From assembly GCF_000315445.1 (NCBI RefSeq), contig NZ_JH992960.1:1-64000 (forward strand): a stretch of 64,000 nt of DNA, given 5' to 3'. This document shows, piece after piece, positions 26,980 to 35,999 of the stretch. The stretch comes from Alloiococcus otitis ATCC 51267. Lineage in GTDB: Bacteria; Bacillota; Bacilli; Lactobacillales; Carnobacteriaceae_A. Each line of letters begins with the position of its first letter. Position 1 is the stretch's first letter. The notes under the pieces were generated by a model, which saw only the letters and a list, made by a program, of their open reading frames with translations, had not been told where the DNA came from and did not search any database. A program made the position numbers and the translations under genes.

Positions 26980-27014
26980 TTTGAACTGGCTTTGAACTAG
27001 CTTTGTGGTAAGAT
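26980..27014 (+). promoter_or_regulatory. Direct repeats and -10 box upstream of the two-component operon
   Basis: TTTGAACTGGC (26980-26990) is followed at once by TTTGAACTAGC (26991-27001), an 11-base direct repeat, then a -10-like TAAGAT (27009-27014). OmpR-family regulators bind such 10-11 base direct repeats, so this may be an autoregulatory site. No good -35 box is present. Confidence 0.45.
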
Positions 27015-27118
27015 AGCTTTAAGAAAATTTCGATTTGACTTCCTTTAAAATAACTAACGTTTTATAAATGATCGCTATCGGTCGAAACGGATTAAACCAA
27101 AGCAAGGAGATGGGGAAG

Positions 27119-27805
27119 ATGAGAGTCATGTTGATTGAAGACGACCGGGACATGTCAGCTCTTATTCAAATGTATTTGCAGCCTGAAGGTTGGGAAGTAG
27201 ACGTTTTTCATATGGGCAAGGAAGCAGTCTTGGCCTTTAATCGAGATAGCTACCAGATTCTTTTGTTAGACCTCATGTTGCCAGATATGACTGGCTTTGA
27301 TATTTGCCAGGCTATACGCAAAGAGACAACCATTCCTATCATCATGTTGACCGCACTGGAGCAGTCTATCCACAAGATTCAAGGCTTAAATATGGGGGCA
27401 GATGACTACATTATTAAACCCTTTGATCCAGGTGAATTAATTGCCCGGATTAGGGCTCAATTAAGACGGACCTATGATTACGTCACAAATCCTAGCCTTG
27501 AGGAGACTGACCAAAGAAGGGTAAAACATTTAACTTTAAACAAGAAATTCCATCAAGCTTACTATCAAAATCAAGAAATAAAATTAACGCCCAAGGAATT
27601 TGCTATTTTATGGTTGCTGATGGAAGATCCTCAGGGTGTATACAGTATGGATGATATCCACACGAGGATTTGGGGGGATGCAGTCCTAGATGGTGAAGTT
27701 AATCCTGTCATGGTTCATGTCAGAAGAATTAGAAGTAAGTTTGAAAAGATCGGTGTCGACATCATCCAAACCGTCTGGGGAGTGGGGTATAGGATAAATG
27801 CTTAA
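27119..27805 (+). CDS. OmpR-family response regulator
   Basis: This 228-residue regulator has a receiver domain (acidic pair EDD near residue 8, phospho-acceptor Asp in LLLDLMLPD near residue 52, Thr in MLTALE, Lys in IIKPFDP) and a C-terminal winged helix (LTPKEFAILWLLM, VMVHVRRIRSKFE, VWGVGYRI). AAGGAG at 27104-27109 fits ATG 27119; the longer frame from 27068 is not used. It overlaps the kinase gene by 8 bases. From position it probably controls the bacteriocin genes that begin at 29087, or senses antimicrobial stress. Confidence 0.95.
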   Translation: MRVMLIEDDRDMSALIQMYLQPEGWEVDVFHMGKEAVLAFNRDSYQILLLDLMLPDMTGFDICQAIRKETTIPIIMLTALEQSIHKIQGLNMGADDYIIKPFDPGELIARIRAQLRRTYDYVTNPSLEETDQRRVKHLTLNKKFHQAYYQNQEIKLTPKEFAILWLLMEDPQGVYSMDDIHTRIWGDAVLDGEVNPVMVHVRRIRSKFEKIGVDIIQTVWGVGYRINA

Positions 27806-28880
27806 GAAAAATACTTTTTTTATAGAGACGATCTTACTTCAAATACTTTGGCTAGTAGCAGGTTTGATCTTTTCGTATATTCTCATCAACTTATTGGACA
27901 ACCTGGTTTTTGCAACAATTGACCATAACCAAGGCTTAAATTTAGCTCAAGGAGTGTATTATGAAGCAAGGCCTTATATTATGCTCCTTATCTTACCAAG
28001 TCTGATTGTATTGGGGGCTTTTGCAATCCAGTATAAGCGGTTCAAAAAGTATCAAAGCTATTACGCTTCTGGTATGGCCTACTTGAAAGGAGATGCCCCT
28101 AGCGTTGAGACCTTCCATGAATCAATGGCTGATGACCGCTTAACCTTTATTAACTTGCGGCAAAAGCAAGTTGATATGGAAAGAGATTACCAAATTGCCT
28201 ACCGAGAGAAAACGGATTTACTGACCTACCTAGCTCACGATATTAAGACCCCCTTAGCTAATATGCTGGGGTATACCAAACTCCTTCACGAGGAAGAAGA
28301 CCTAAGCCCCGACCAACGAGGGAAATTTATCCAGGTTATTTATGACAATGCCAATTATCTGAATAAACTGACGGAAGACTTTTTCGATTATTTAAAATTC
28401 AGCCTCAATGATATTCCCTTGCAAATTGTTAAGCTGGATGTGACAGTTTTCTTCTCCCAATGGGCTGAAGAAAGGGAATTAAGCTTAAAGAATAAGACCC
28501 TGCAAGTGACTTTTAGCAATTGCCAGGATATAACCCTTCAGACTGACCCCCACCTGCTCTTAAGGGTTATGGATAACCTGATCAACAATGCTCAAAAATA
28601 TGCCTTGGACCAATCCCAAATCCATGTTTATGTTGCTAGGGACGAAAAGCTACTCTCGGTCCAAGTGATGAATGAGGTGGATCAAGATTTGACTTTTGAT
28701 TGGTCCAAAGCCAAGTCTCGTTTTTACCAAGGAGATTATTCTAGGAACCGACTAATCAATGAAGGATCTGGACTAGGCTTAACTATTGTTGATGATATCG
28801 TCAGACACCTTGGAGGTCACTTTGCCATCGACCAAAATGAGGCTAAAGTGACAGCCAGTCTGACCTTCCCCCTCCCTTAA
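27798..28880 (+). CDS. Sensor histidine kinase with two membrane helices and a short external loop
   Basis: This 360-residue kinase has helices at about residues 14-34 and 58-78 with only about 24 residues outside. That is close to the intramembrane-sensing (BceS-like) layout, in which an ABC transporter often does the sensing. The H box is LAHDIKTPLANMLGY near residue 147, the N box DNLINNAQKYA, and the G box EGSGLGLTIVDD. It phosphorylates the regulator encoded just upstream. The combination of such a kinase with an ABC membrane protein and ATPase downstream (29556-32376) suggests a functional link. Confidence 0.93.
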   Translation: MLKKNTFFIETILLQILWLVAGLIFSYILINLLDNLVFATIDHNQGLNLAQGVYYEARPYIMLLILPSLIVLGAFAIQYKRFKKYQSYYASGMAYLKGDAPSVETFHESMADDRLTFINLRQKQVDMERDYQIAYREKTDLLTYLAHDIKTPLANMLGYTKLLHEEEDLSPDQRGKFIQVIYDNANYLNKLTEDFFDYLKFSLNDIPLQIVKLDVTVFFSQWAEERELSLKNKTLQVTFSNCQDITLQTDPHLLLRVMDNLINNAQKYALDQSQIHVYVARDEKLLSVQVMNEVDQDLTFDWSKAKSRFYQGDYSRNRLINEGSGLGLTIVDDIVRHLGGHFAIDQNEAKVTASLTFPLP

Positions 28881-28931
28881 AAAGCAAGGAAAAAGAAAGA
28901 ATTAAGACAGTAAAATGTAAACACTTGAGCT

Positions 28932-28970
28932 AAGAGCTAGCCTATACTATCAATTAGGTTAGCTCTTATT
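28932..28970 (+). terminator. Probable terminator after the kinase gene
   Basis: AAGAGCTA-G-CCTA pairs with TAGG-T-TAGCTCTT; the T run behind is poor (ATTGTT), so readthrough into the bacteriocin genes is possible. Confidence 0.5.
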
Positions 28971-29086
28971 GTTAACCAATAATACAGAAAGGAATAATTG
29001 AAAATTTCAACGGAAAGTAGTGAAGATTGTAGATCATTTAAAAGTTACAGTAGTTTGGGATTTATAAGATATAAAGGAGAAAACTA

Positions 29087-29467
29087 ATGAAGAAAATATT
29101 AACTACCATTTTATTGTCTGCAACATTGTTGAATACTGGCCTAGTTGTTTCAGCAAAAGATAATCAAATACCGTATGTAGAGGGTCTAGGGTATGAAACT
29201 GATATTATTCAGCAAGAAACAAGTACAGTGACTTTATATAAAACCGATAGCGGATGGAAAGATTTTTTAGGCGGAAGATGGAGCCATGGTGTTAACGAAA
29301 GATACGTATGGTCTAAATACGACCACAATAGTAAAACACATAAAACTACCGTTCAAGGAGCAGGTGGTAAATTATCTTATTCTGGTTGGACTAAGCCAGG
29401 TAAAAGAGCTTCTGCTTCATGGGAGAAAGCCTTATTTGGCAACAAAGCTTGGGCTGATGTAAAGTAG
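29087..29467 (+). CDS. Lactococcin 972-family bacteriocin precursor
   Basis: This 126-residue precursor has a signal peptide (MKKILTTILLSATLLNTGLV, cleavage after VSA) rather than a double-glycine leader. The C-terminal 65 residues show the lactococcin 972 pattern: GGRWSHGV, then VWSKYDHNSKTHKTTVQ, then GKRASASWEKALFGNKAW. Lactococcin 972 binds lipid II and blocks septum formation in sensitive cocci; the same activity is likely but untested here. AAAGGAG precedes ATG. An acidic segment of about 35 residues separates the signal peptide from the bacteriocin domain and is longer than in lactococcin 972 itself. The large membrane protein and ATPase of this bacteriocin class follow. Confidence 0.88.
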   Translation: MKKILTTILLSATLLNTGLVVSAKDNQIPYVEGLGYETDIIQQETSTVTLYKTDSGWKDFLGGRWSHGVNERYVWSKYDHNSKTHKTTVQGAGGKLSYSGWTKPGKRASASWEKALFGNKAWADVK

Positions 29468-29555
29468 TGAGAAATTAATAGAATGTTTCAAGGCACAATA
29501 TTGTGCCTTGGAGCTACTATTAAAAAGATAGTATTCAAGACAGCGAGGAATAAAA

Positions 29556-31709
29556 ATGAAAAAAACGACTGGGATACTGACCGTAGTCCTCATGGTGGTT
29601 CTAAGTCTGGGATACTTTATCTACCGTGACGATACCGTCATGAAACAAGTATTTAAAGAATTTGATACTACAGTTAATATTGTGAGCAATCCAGAACAGA
29701 TAAAACAGAACATCGAAACAATCCAGGTCCTAGCTCAAGCAAATGATTTGATCTTTGTAAAACAAGTTTCTCCGCCAAAGGATAGTCCTTATGCCAAGCA
29801 AGAGATCTATTTTTATGTTAGTGGTCAAGGCCTTGGACCAAGTGAAAAGTCAAGCCAAGACCAGCCTGGTCTAGGTCAATTTGACGCAGAACATCTATCA
29901 ACTCTGTTAACTCGAAAAAAACTGCAAGCTAGGCCCTTTGCTGAGATCAATCCGGAAGACTTCAATGGGGACTACCAGGTTAAGGGGAAAGCAGATAGGG
30001 TCCAAGATTTTGTAGACCAATTAAACCAAAAGACCAGTCTAGCTATTCAAGCGAATATTGATCCCAACTTTTCCCAAGTTAGTCAATATACTGTCAAACA
30101 GGCCTTCATCTATGGTCTTTCAGTCTTTGTTTTGGCTGCAAGTTTGATCTTCTGCTTCATCATGTATAATAGCACTCTATCCAAAGAGATATCTGTAGTG
30201 AATTTATTGGGCTACAATAAAGCAGAATTTTCACCCCACAAGTCCGCCTTCCTTTTACTAGGGCCTAGTTTGCTATCCCTTTTCTTATCAACTTTGCTGC
30301 TTTATTTCTTCAGCCAAAGCAAGTCCTTGCTCCGTTTTATCCTTGCAGTCAAAGATTTTTACCTCTTCTTTACTATAATAGTGGGCCTTTTGTTCGGCTT
30401 AGAATGTATCCTCTTAATGTGGAAAGTGCAAAAAAGCAAGACCCTTTTATGGTTAAAGGGCATGCGCACTTATCATAGCAAGCTATTTTTGTTTGCTAAG
30501 ACTGCTTCCCTCACTCTAGTCCTCTATCTTTTGACCCTATCGGTTTTTGGTCTAGCAAACTATTTAAGAATGCAACCATACTTGGCAAGCTGGGATAAGG
30601 CACAAGCTTACGGTAATATTGCTTGTTCTTGGCCTATGTCTTATGAAGAAAACGACCAAAAATTCCAGAGTCAGATTCTTCCTAACCTAAATGACTTGTG
30701 GGACCAATTAGACGACCAAGGGGCTATCTTGTTTGAAAGTCCCAATATGACTGAATTAAACTCACAGCTAAGGGAAGACCAAGACTACTTAAATAGTCTG
30801 CCTTTTAATGGGAAATATGCCTATATCAATCAAAATTACTTGGATGTCAGCTCCTTATTGGATGACAAGGGTCAAGTTTTAAAAGATTATGAAATGAAAG
30901 ATAAGGCTTGGACTATCTTTGTACCTGAGTCTTTGGACGTAACAGAAGAAGACCGAAGAGCAATTAGGCAGGACCATTTTGACCAGGTTTTAGATAAAGA
31001 AGCAATTACCGAAGACTACGTTTTTATCCAAGACAAACAAGAAGTGTTTAGCTTTGATAGTCGGCAAAAGATTAGTGAAGGCAATCTAAGGGACTATGTC
31101 TTCATCATGGTCCAGGGCAGTGAACTTGACCCGGCTTTTAGCATTAAATTACCATCCCTAGTCAATGCTAGCTTCCATCCTTATCTCACCCAGCCTCAAC
31201 AGGCCTATCAGAGCTTGAAGGAGACCATCGATCAAACCAAGGCCAGTCCGTATATCCTCTATGTTTCCAATATTTTTAATGATATGACCTACCGTATTGA
31301 AGAATATAAAATTGAGAGTTTTATTTATCTCTTTGCCTTCATTTTGGCTCTTTTTATCTTGTTTTCTGTCCTAGCTATCGACCGTGACAACTATTTTTAT
31401 AGTCAGGGACAAAGGATCGAGGTTTTAAGACTTTTGGGCTACCCGCAAGTGGCCATCCATAAAAGGAAATTAGTTCAAAACTTCCTCCTTTATGGCTTAA
31501 GTATTATGGCCCTAAGTGTCTTTTTGCTTGCCAGTGACTACCTGTCTTCCTATGGTCTTTACAGCCCAGAGGGTGGTTGGCTAAACCAATTCTTTCCTAT
31601 ACTGAATCTCTTGGTTACTTTGTGCCTTTACCTATCTTTCTTGTTGGAATACAGGTCTTGGAAGAAGAGGGAGAGCCGGATGGTAGAAGGATTGAAGGAG
31701 GGAACTTAA
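29556..31709 (+). CDS. Bacteriocin-associated integral membrane protein (lactococcin 972 type)
   Basis: This 717-residue protein has an N-terminal helix (residues 5-23), an external domain to about residue 180, several helices (about 187-207, 225-250, 263-288, 310-333), a second large external domain (about 340-585), and three C-terminal helices. This duplicated FtsX-like plan is that of the membrane proteins found beside lactococcin-972-like genes and assumed to give export or immunity. GAGGAAT precedes the ATG. The gene ends one base before the ATPase start. It likely acts with that ATPase. Confidence 0.85.
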   Translation: MKKTTGILTVVLMVVLSLGYFIYRDDTVMKQVFKEFDTTVNIVSNPEQIKQNIETIQVLAQANDLIFVKQVSPPKDSPYAKQEIYFYVSGQGLGPSEKSSQDQPGLGQFDAEHLSTLLTRKKLQARPFAEINPEDFNGDYQVKGKADRVQDFVDQLNQKTSLAIQANIDPNFSQVSQYTVKQAFIYGLSVFVLAASLIFCFIMYNSTLSKEISVVNLLGYNKAEFSPHKSAFLLLGPSLLSLFLSTLLLYFFSQSKSLLRFILAVKDFYLFFTIIVGLLFGLECILLMWKVQKSKTLLWLKGMRTYHSKLFLFAKTASLTLVLYLLTLSVFGLANYLRMQPYLASWDKAQAYGNIACSWPMSYEENDQKFQSQILPNLNDLWDQLDDQGAILFESPNMTELNSQLREDQDYLNSLPFNGKYAYINQNYLDVSSLLDDKGQVLKDYEMKDKAWTIFVPESLDVTEEDRRAIRQDHFDQVLDKEAITEDYVFIQDKQEVFSFDSRQKISEGNLRDYVFIMVQGSELDPAFSIKLPSLVNASFHPYLTQPQQAYQSLKETIDQTKASPYILYVSNIFNDMTYRIEEYKIESFIYLFAFILALFILFSVLAIDRDNYFYSQGQRIEVLRLLGYPQVAIHKRKLVQNFLLYGLSIMALSVFLLASDYLSSYGLYSPEGGWLNQFFPILNLLVTLCLYLSFLLEYRSWKKRESRMVEGLKEGT

Positions 31710-32376
31710 ATGAGTTTAAATCCACTGATAAAAATGACTGAGCTTTCCAAACAATATGGCTCGCACACGATTCTAGACCAGGTTAACTTAGAGGTCTATC
31801 CGGGTGACTTGATTTGTATATTTGGTGCAAGTGGTGGAGGAAAGTCAACTTTATTGAATATCATGGGAACATTAGAAGACTACCAAGCTGGTCACTTGGA
31901 GTGTTTTAATAAACTGGACCCAGTGCAAAGAGAAAAAAACAAGTGAATTGTTAAGACGAACTAAAATAGCTTATCTTTTTCAAAACTTCGCCCTAGTGGA
32001 TAATATGACAGTTAAAGAAAATATGATGCTAGCAGTGAAATATAGCCAGTTTGAAAGCAAAGGCCAAGCCATAGACCAGGCCCTTTTGAAGGTGGGGCTT
32101 GAAGACAAACAAGAATCCAAGCTTTATGAGCTTTCCGGAGGACAACAGCAACGTTTGGCCCTAGCCCGGAACATGGTCAAACCCTTTGACTTGATGTTAG
32201 CTGACGAACCCACTGGGTTATTGGATGAAACCAACAAGCAAATGGTCATGCAGACTTTACTGGAACTCAACCATGAAGGAAAAACCATTGTAGTTGTGAG
32301 TCATGACAATGATTTCAAAACAATAGCAAGTAAAAATTATCTGATTAAAAATAAAAAAGTAGAAAGGGTCCTATAG
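31710..32376 (+). pseudogene. ABC transporter ATPase of the bacteriocin locus, frameshifted
   Basis: The first part (from ATG 31710) has Walker A GASGGGKSTLL and stops at TGA 31944-31946 after REKNK. The second part continues in another frame through FQNFALVDNMTVKENM, LSGGQQQRLALARNM and LMLADEPTGLLDE to TAG at 32374-32376. The break is at the seven-A run 31933-31939; six As would give one normal ATPase of about 221 residues of the lactococcin-972 export group. All catalytic motifs survive on either side. Possibilities are a real inactivating insertion, transcriptional slippage on the A run that restores some full-length protein, or a sequencing error. Confidence 0.85.
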
Positions 32377-32967
32377 ATGATTAAAAAAATAATACTAGCT
32401 TTAGTCGGCCTTCTTTGTATCGGTGGTTTACTATTAGTGGTGACCCGTAAACAAGATGAAATTGATCCGGGCCTTGTGGTCCAAAATGATACAGGCAAGA
32501 ATTTTGAGGCAGTGGGCATCATGGTTGAAGACAAGGCAGTTTTAAATAAGAGTAATGGAGAAGATTTTTACATTCCTGAAGAATTGCTTAAGGGTTTGGA
32601 TGAATTCTCACTGGTGGCTATTAACGATAGTGGACAAGCCTGGACCTCCCCAGCAGTTAACCCTGACGGTAAGAAGGTTACCATTAAAAATATGGACGGT
32701 GGCCAGCTGCACACCAACCAAAAAGAAATTGAAAAATTTGACGACCCTTTAGACATACCTAATTTAAACGAATGGCAAATTTATACAGAGGGAGATACGA
32801 TTCATGGATCATTTGATGCGAAGACAGACCTTGCTTACACCCTTTATATTTTGGGCAAGGGTGGTAAGTTAGGCATATCAGACACTCAAAGTGGTCAAAA
32901 GGTGGAAGCTAGCTGGGAAAAACCCGACGATAAACTAGACTCCTGGTTAGTTTTTTCAAAAGCTTAG
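32377..32967 (+). CDS. Membrane-anchored protein of unknown function in the bacteriocin locus
   Basis: This 196-residue protein starts directly after the ATPase stop and is therefore part of the same operon. An N-terminal hydrophobic helix (residues 4-22, no lipobox Cys in the right place) would anchor an external domain of about 170 residues. That domain starts with a beta-rich segment (PGLVVQNDTGKNFEAVGIMV) and has Gly/Asp-rich turns. No known family is recognised. Export through a signal anchor and its place next to the transporter suggest an immunity or sensing role at the cell surface; this is inference. Confidence 0.7.
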   Translation: MIKKIILALVGLLCIGGLLLVVTRKQDEIDPGLVVQNDTGKNFEAVGIMVEDKAVLNKSNGEDFYIPEELLKGLDEFSLVAINDSGQAWTSPAVNPDGKKVTIKNMDGGQLHTNQKEIEKFDDPLDIPNLNEWQIYTEGDTIHGSFDAKTDLAYTLYILGKGGKLGISDTQSGQKVEASWEKPDDKLDSWLVFSKA

Positions 32968-33036
32968 AGGAATTAATTTCAAACTTTTCCTAAGTTAAGG
33001 ACTCATTCAATTGAATCCCTATAAGCGCTTGCTATG

Positions 33037-33080
33037 GCCATACTGCACTCAATTCTAATGTGATTGTGGTATGGCTTTTC
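33037..33080 (+). terminator. Terminator of the bacteriocin operon
   Basis: GCCATAC (33037-33043) pairs with GTATGGC (33069-33075) around a long loop, followed by TTTTC. Confidence 0.65.
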
Positions 33081-33138
33081 ATGGTATTCAATCTTCTTGG
33101 GTCCAGAATGAAAGTTTGTTAAAATAAACTCTAAAAGA

Positions 33139-33167
33139 TTGAAAACGGTTTATTGATTTCCTATAAT
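33139..33167 (+). promoter_or_regulatory. Promoter of kbl-tdh with cre-like sequence
   Basis: TTGAAA (33139-33144), a 17-base spacer and TATAAT (33162-33167) form a near-consensus promoter. TGAAAACGGTTTAT (33140-33153), overlapping the -35, matches the cre consensus in 12 of 14 positions; the last two fail. Confidence 0.75.
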
Positions 33168-33200
33168 AAAGTTGTCAAATAAATAGGGAGGATGGAAAAT

Positions 33201-34394
33201 ATGTCACAAATTTTGGAAACGTTTTTAAAATCGAACCTGGAAGAATTAGAAGAAAAAGGACTGCTGACGACCATTGATGTCCTGGAGGACCAGGGGAATG
33301 GTCCCATAATTAAAATTGAGGGCCGAGAACTGATTAACTTTGCCTCCAACAACTATCTTGGCTTTGCTACTAGACAGGAACTAATTGATGCTGATATTGC
33401 AGCTACCAAGCAATATGGTGTAGGAGCTGGGGCTGTCCGGACCATCAACGGGACCTTAGACATCCACCGCAAGTTAGAAGAGAAGATTGCAGACTTTAAG
33501 GGGACAGAAGATGCCATTGCCTTTCAGTCCGGTTTTAATGGCAATATTGGGGCTATCCCAGCCGTTATGAAAAAGGGGGATGCCATCTTGTCTGACGAGC
33601 TCAACCATGCTTCTATTATTGATGGCTGTCGTCTGTCAGGAGCGAAGATTATCCGGGTCAACCACCAAGATATGGCAGACCTTGAGGCCAAGGCTAAAGA
33701 AGCCAGTGAAAGTGGACAATACGGTAAGATTATGTTCATCACCGATGGGGTTTTCTCTATGGATGGAGATATTGCTCAAATTGACAAAATTGTTGAAATC
33801 GCTGACAAGTATGACCTCATTACCTATGTGGATGATGCCCACGGGACTGGTGTTTTAGGTAAAGGTGCCGGGACTGTTAAGGAGTTCGGCCTTCAAGACA
33901 AGATTGACATGCAATTAGGAACCTTGTCTAAAGGAGTAGGGGTTGTCGGCGGCTATATTGCGGGTTCCTCCCTCCTGATCAAGTGGCTCAAGTCTCAAGC
34001 AAGACCCTTCCTTTTCTCAACCTCACTCACCCCAGGCTCAGCTGGGGCTATTATTAGAGCTATTGACCTCATGCAAGACCAGCCCGAATTGGTCCAAAAG
34101 GTTTGGGACAATGCCAACTACTTTAAAGCAGAACTTAAAAAGATTGGCTACGACATAGGACAGTCCCAAACCCCTATTACCCCAGTCATTCTGGGAGATG
34201 AGAAACTAGCCCAAGAATTTTCCCATAAGTTAATGGAAAAAGGGGTCTATGCTAAGCCTATCGTATACCCAACCGTACCACTAGGGACAGGCCGGGTACG
34301 TAACATGCCTAATGCCGGTCACAGCAAGGACATGATCGACCAAGCCATCAAGATTTACCAAGAAGTTGGCCGGGAATTAAACATTATCAACTAG
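33201..34394 (+). CDS. kbl: Glycine C-acetyltransferase (2-amino-3-ketobutyrate CoA ligase)
   Basis: This 397-residue PLP enzyme converts 2-amino-3-ketobutyrate and CoA to glycine and acetyl-CoA. Visible are NNYLGFATR at the N-terminus, [22 protein letters not shown], the PLP-binding YVDDAHGTG and the Schiff-base lysine in LGTLSKGVG near residue 240. ATG 33201 is used because GGGAGG at 33185-33190 is too close to 33192. The threonine dehydrogenase gene follows after 10 bases, so the pair degrades threonine to glycine. Confidence 0.96.
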   Translation: MSQILETFLKSNLEELEEKGLLTTIDVLEDQGNGPIIKIEGRELINFASNNYLGFATRQELIDADIAATKQYGVGAGAVRTINGTLDIHRKLEEKIADFKGTEDAIAFQSGFNGNIGAIPAVMKKGDAILSDELNHASIIDGCRLSGAKIIRVNHQDMADLEAKAKEASESGQYGKIMFITDGVFSMDGDIAQIDKIVEIADKYDLITYVDDAHGTGVLGKGAGTVKEFGLQDKIDMQLGTLSKGVGVVGGYIAGSSLLIKWLKSQARPFLFSTSLTPGSAGAIIRAIDLMQDQPELVQKVWDNANYFKAELKKIGYDIGQSQTPITPVILGDEKLAQEFSHKLMEKGVYAKPIVYPTVPLGTGRVRNMPNAGHSKDMIDQAIKIYQEVGRELNIIN

Positions 34395-34404
34395 GAGGCT
34401 AAAC

Positions 34405-35388
34405 ATGGAAAGAGTATTGATTACGGGGTCTTTAGGCCAGATTGGGTCGGAGTTAGCCGAACGCTTGCGTCAAAAGCTTGGCCCAGACAAGGTGGTTGCT
34501 AGTGGTTTAGAGAAAGTGGCCCATAACGCAACCGTTGAAGAGGGGATCTTTGAAGAATTAGATGTGATGGATTATGACCGCTTTTTAGAAGTAGCTAAAA
34601 AGTACCAGGTGGATACCATCGTCCACCTGGCTGCCAGCTTGTCAGCGGTAGCTGAGCGAGAACCGCAATTTGCCTGGAACTTGAACATGACTGGACTAAA
34701 CAATGCCCTGGAAGTAGCCCGGCAAGTGGGGGCCATGGTCTTTGCCCCATCTTCTATTGCCGTCTTCGGGCCCGAAACCCCAGCAGACCAGACCCCACAG
34801 GATACGGTGATGCGACCGAACACCATCTATGGGGTCTCCAAAGTAGCAGGGGAGCTCCTGTGTGACTACTACCACACCAAGTACGGCCTGGACACCCGGT
34901 CCGTCCGTTTTCCTGGCTTGATTTCCTACAAGGTTGAACCAGGGGGCGGGACAACGGATTATGCAGTGGACATTTATTATGAAGCCTTGAAAAACAAGAC
35001 CTATGCATCTTATATCGACAAGGGAACTTACATGGACATGATGTTTATGGATGATGCCATCGACTGCATGGTCCAGTTGATGGAGGCTGATCCAAACCGC
35101 CTAGTCCACCGCAATGGCTTCAATGTCACAGGCATGTCCTTTGAGCCAGAAGAGATCGCTGCTTCTATCCGCAACTTTATCCCGGACTTTGACTTGACCT
35201 ATGAAGTGAACCCGGACTTACAGAAGATTGCTGAATCCTGGCCTAACTCCTTGGATGATTCTGCAGCCCGAGAGGAGTGGGACTTCAACCCCCAATATGA
35301 CCTAGATAAAATGACTGAAACCATGCTGAAAAAACTAACCGAAAAATTTAAAGCTGAAGGGGTAGCGATGGCAGTGGAAATCACCTAA
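34405..35388 (+). CDS. tdh: L-threonine 3-dehydrogenase, short-chain (epimerase-like) type
   Basis: This 327-residue NAD-dependent enzyme oxidises threonine to 2-amino-3-ketobutyrate, the substrate of the upstream enzyme. It starts with the Rossmann loop LITGSLGQIGSEL, has VHLAASLSA near residue 75, the Ser of APSSIAVFGP near 118 and the Tyr-x3-Lys in YGVSKVAGE near 145. The SDR/epimerase type differs from the zinc-dependent Tdh of E. coli. GGAGG precedes ATG. Confidence 0.93.
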   Translation: MERVLITGSLGQIGSELAERLRQKLGPDKVVASGLEKVAHNATVEEGIFEELDVMDYDRFLEVAKKYQVDTIVHLAASLSAVAEREPQFAWNLNMTGLNNALEVARQVGAMVFAPSSIAVFGPETPADQTPQDTVMRPNTIYGVSKVAGELLCDYYHTKYGLDTRSVRFPGLISYKVEPGGGTTDYAVDIYYEALKNKTYASYIDKGTYMDMMFMDDAIDCMVQLMEADPNRLVHRNGFNVTGMSFEPEEIAASIRNFIPDFDLTYEVNPDLQKIAESWPNSLDDSAAREEWDFNPQYDLDKMTETMLKKLTEKFKAEGVAMAVEIT

Positions 35389-35400
35389 TTGCCCACCGCC

Positions 35401-35443
35401 AGCCAGGTAGGAAGGACTCGATGCCTTCTTGCCTGGCTTTTTT
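35401..35443 (+). terminator. Terminator of kbl-tdh
   Basis: AGCCAGGTAGGAAGG pairs with CCTTCTTGCCTGGCT around ACTCGATG, followed by TTTTT. Confidence 0.92.
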
Positions 35444-35756
35444 GTGTGAAAAAGCGGAAATGGGCCAAAGTCAAGGATAAAATAATATGCGATATAAAAT
35501 AGGGTTAACCGAGAGGGACTTTAGTCTTCTTAAATACCAATGGCTTTTAAGAAAACCACTAGAATTATAAAATAATATCTGTTGTTCGAGAAAACCGTCA
35601 TTAAATTATGGATAACATTAGTAGTTAAAGAAAAATAACTGCGAGCAAGTCAAGTACCATTGCAGCTATCATAAATGCAGAAGTCTATAGTCGTCGTTAA
35701 CTAACAAGCAAGCTTAAATCTTCTGTTAAGCAATGATCAGACTCAGGTTTAGCTTA

Positions 35757-35889
35757 TGCTCTCTCCTAGGAAAATACCTGTGTTCAGCCCAGTCGCTTGG
35801 CTTATTTCTCCCCTCCCCAAGAACAAGTCCTTGCCAAGGGGGTCTGGCAACTTGGACCGGCACGATCAGTCCTAGACTAGGAGAGCTGG
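35757..35889. other. Possible structured RNA in a gene-free stretch
   Basis: Between 35444 and 35892 I see no gene. The right half can fold: GCTCTCTCCTAG near 35757 pairs with CTAGGAGAGC near 35876-35885, enclosing a strong hairpin TTGCCA/TGGCAA with outer GTCC/GGAC near 35829-35859. No promoter or known RNA family is recognised, and the strand is unclear. The left half (35460-35740) is AT rich without clear features. Confidence 0.3.
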
Positions 35890-35892
35890 TCA

Positions 35893-35924
35893 TTAAAAAG
35901 AGGCAACTTCAAACAGTTGCCCCA
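35893..35924 (-). terminator. Terminator of the metallo-beta-lactamase gene
   Basis: On the minus strand GGCAACT pairs with AGTTGCC around GTTTGA, then TCTTTTT. Confidence 0.8.
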
Positions 35925-35999
35925 AAAAAGTAGAGTGTCTCTATTAAGCGGTCTGGGTTAAAAAATGACCATTTTTTTAGTTTAAGCTTATTGTAAGAA

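Noticed and set aside
35733-35933. 66-codon frame on the plus strand
   Set aside because: No ribosome binding site, unusual composition and overlap with the fold and terminator of the opposite strand.
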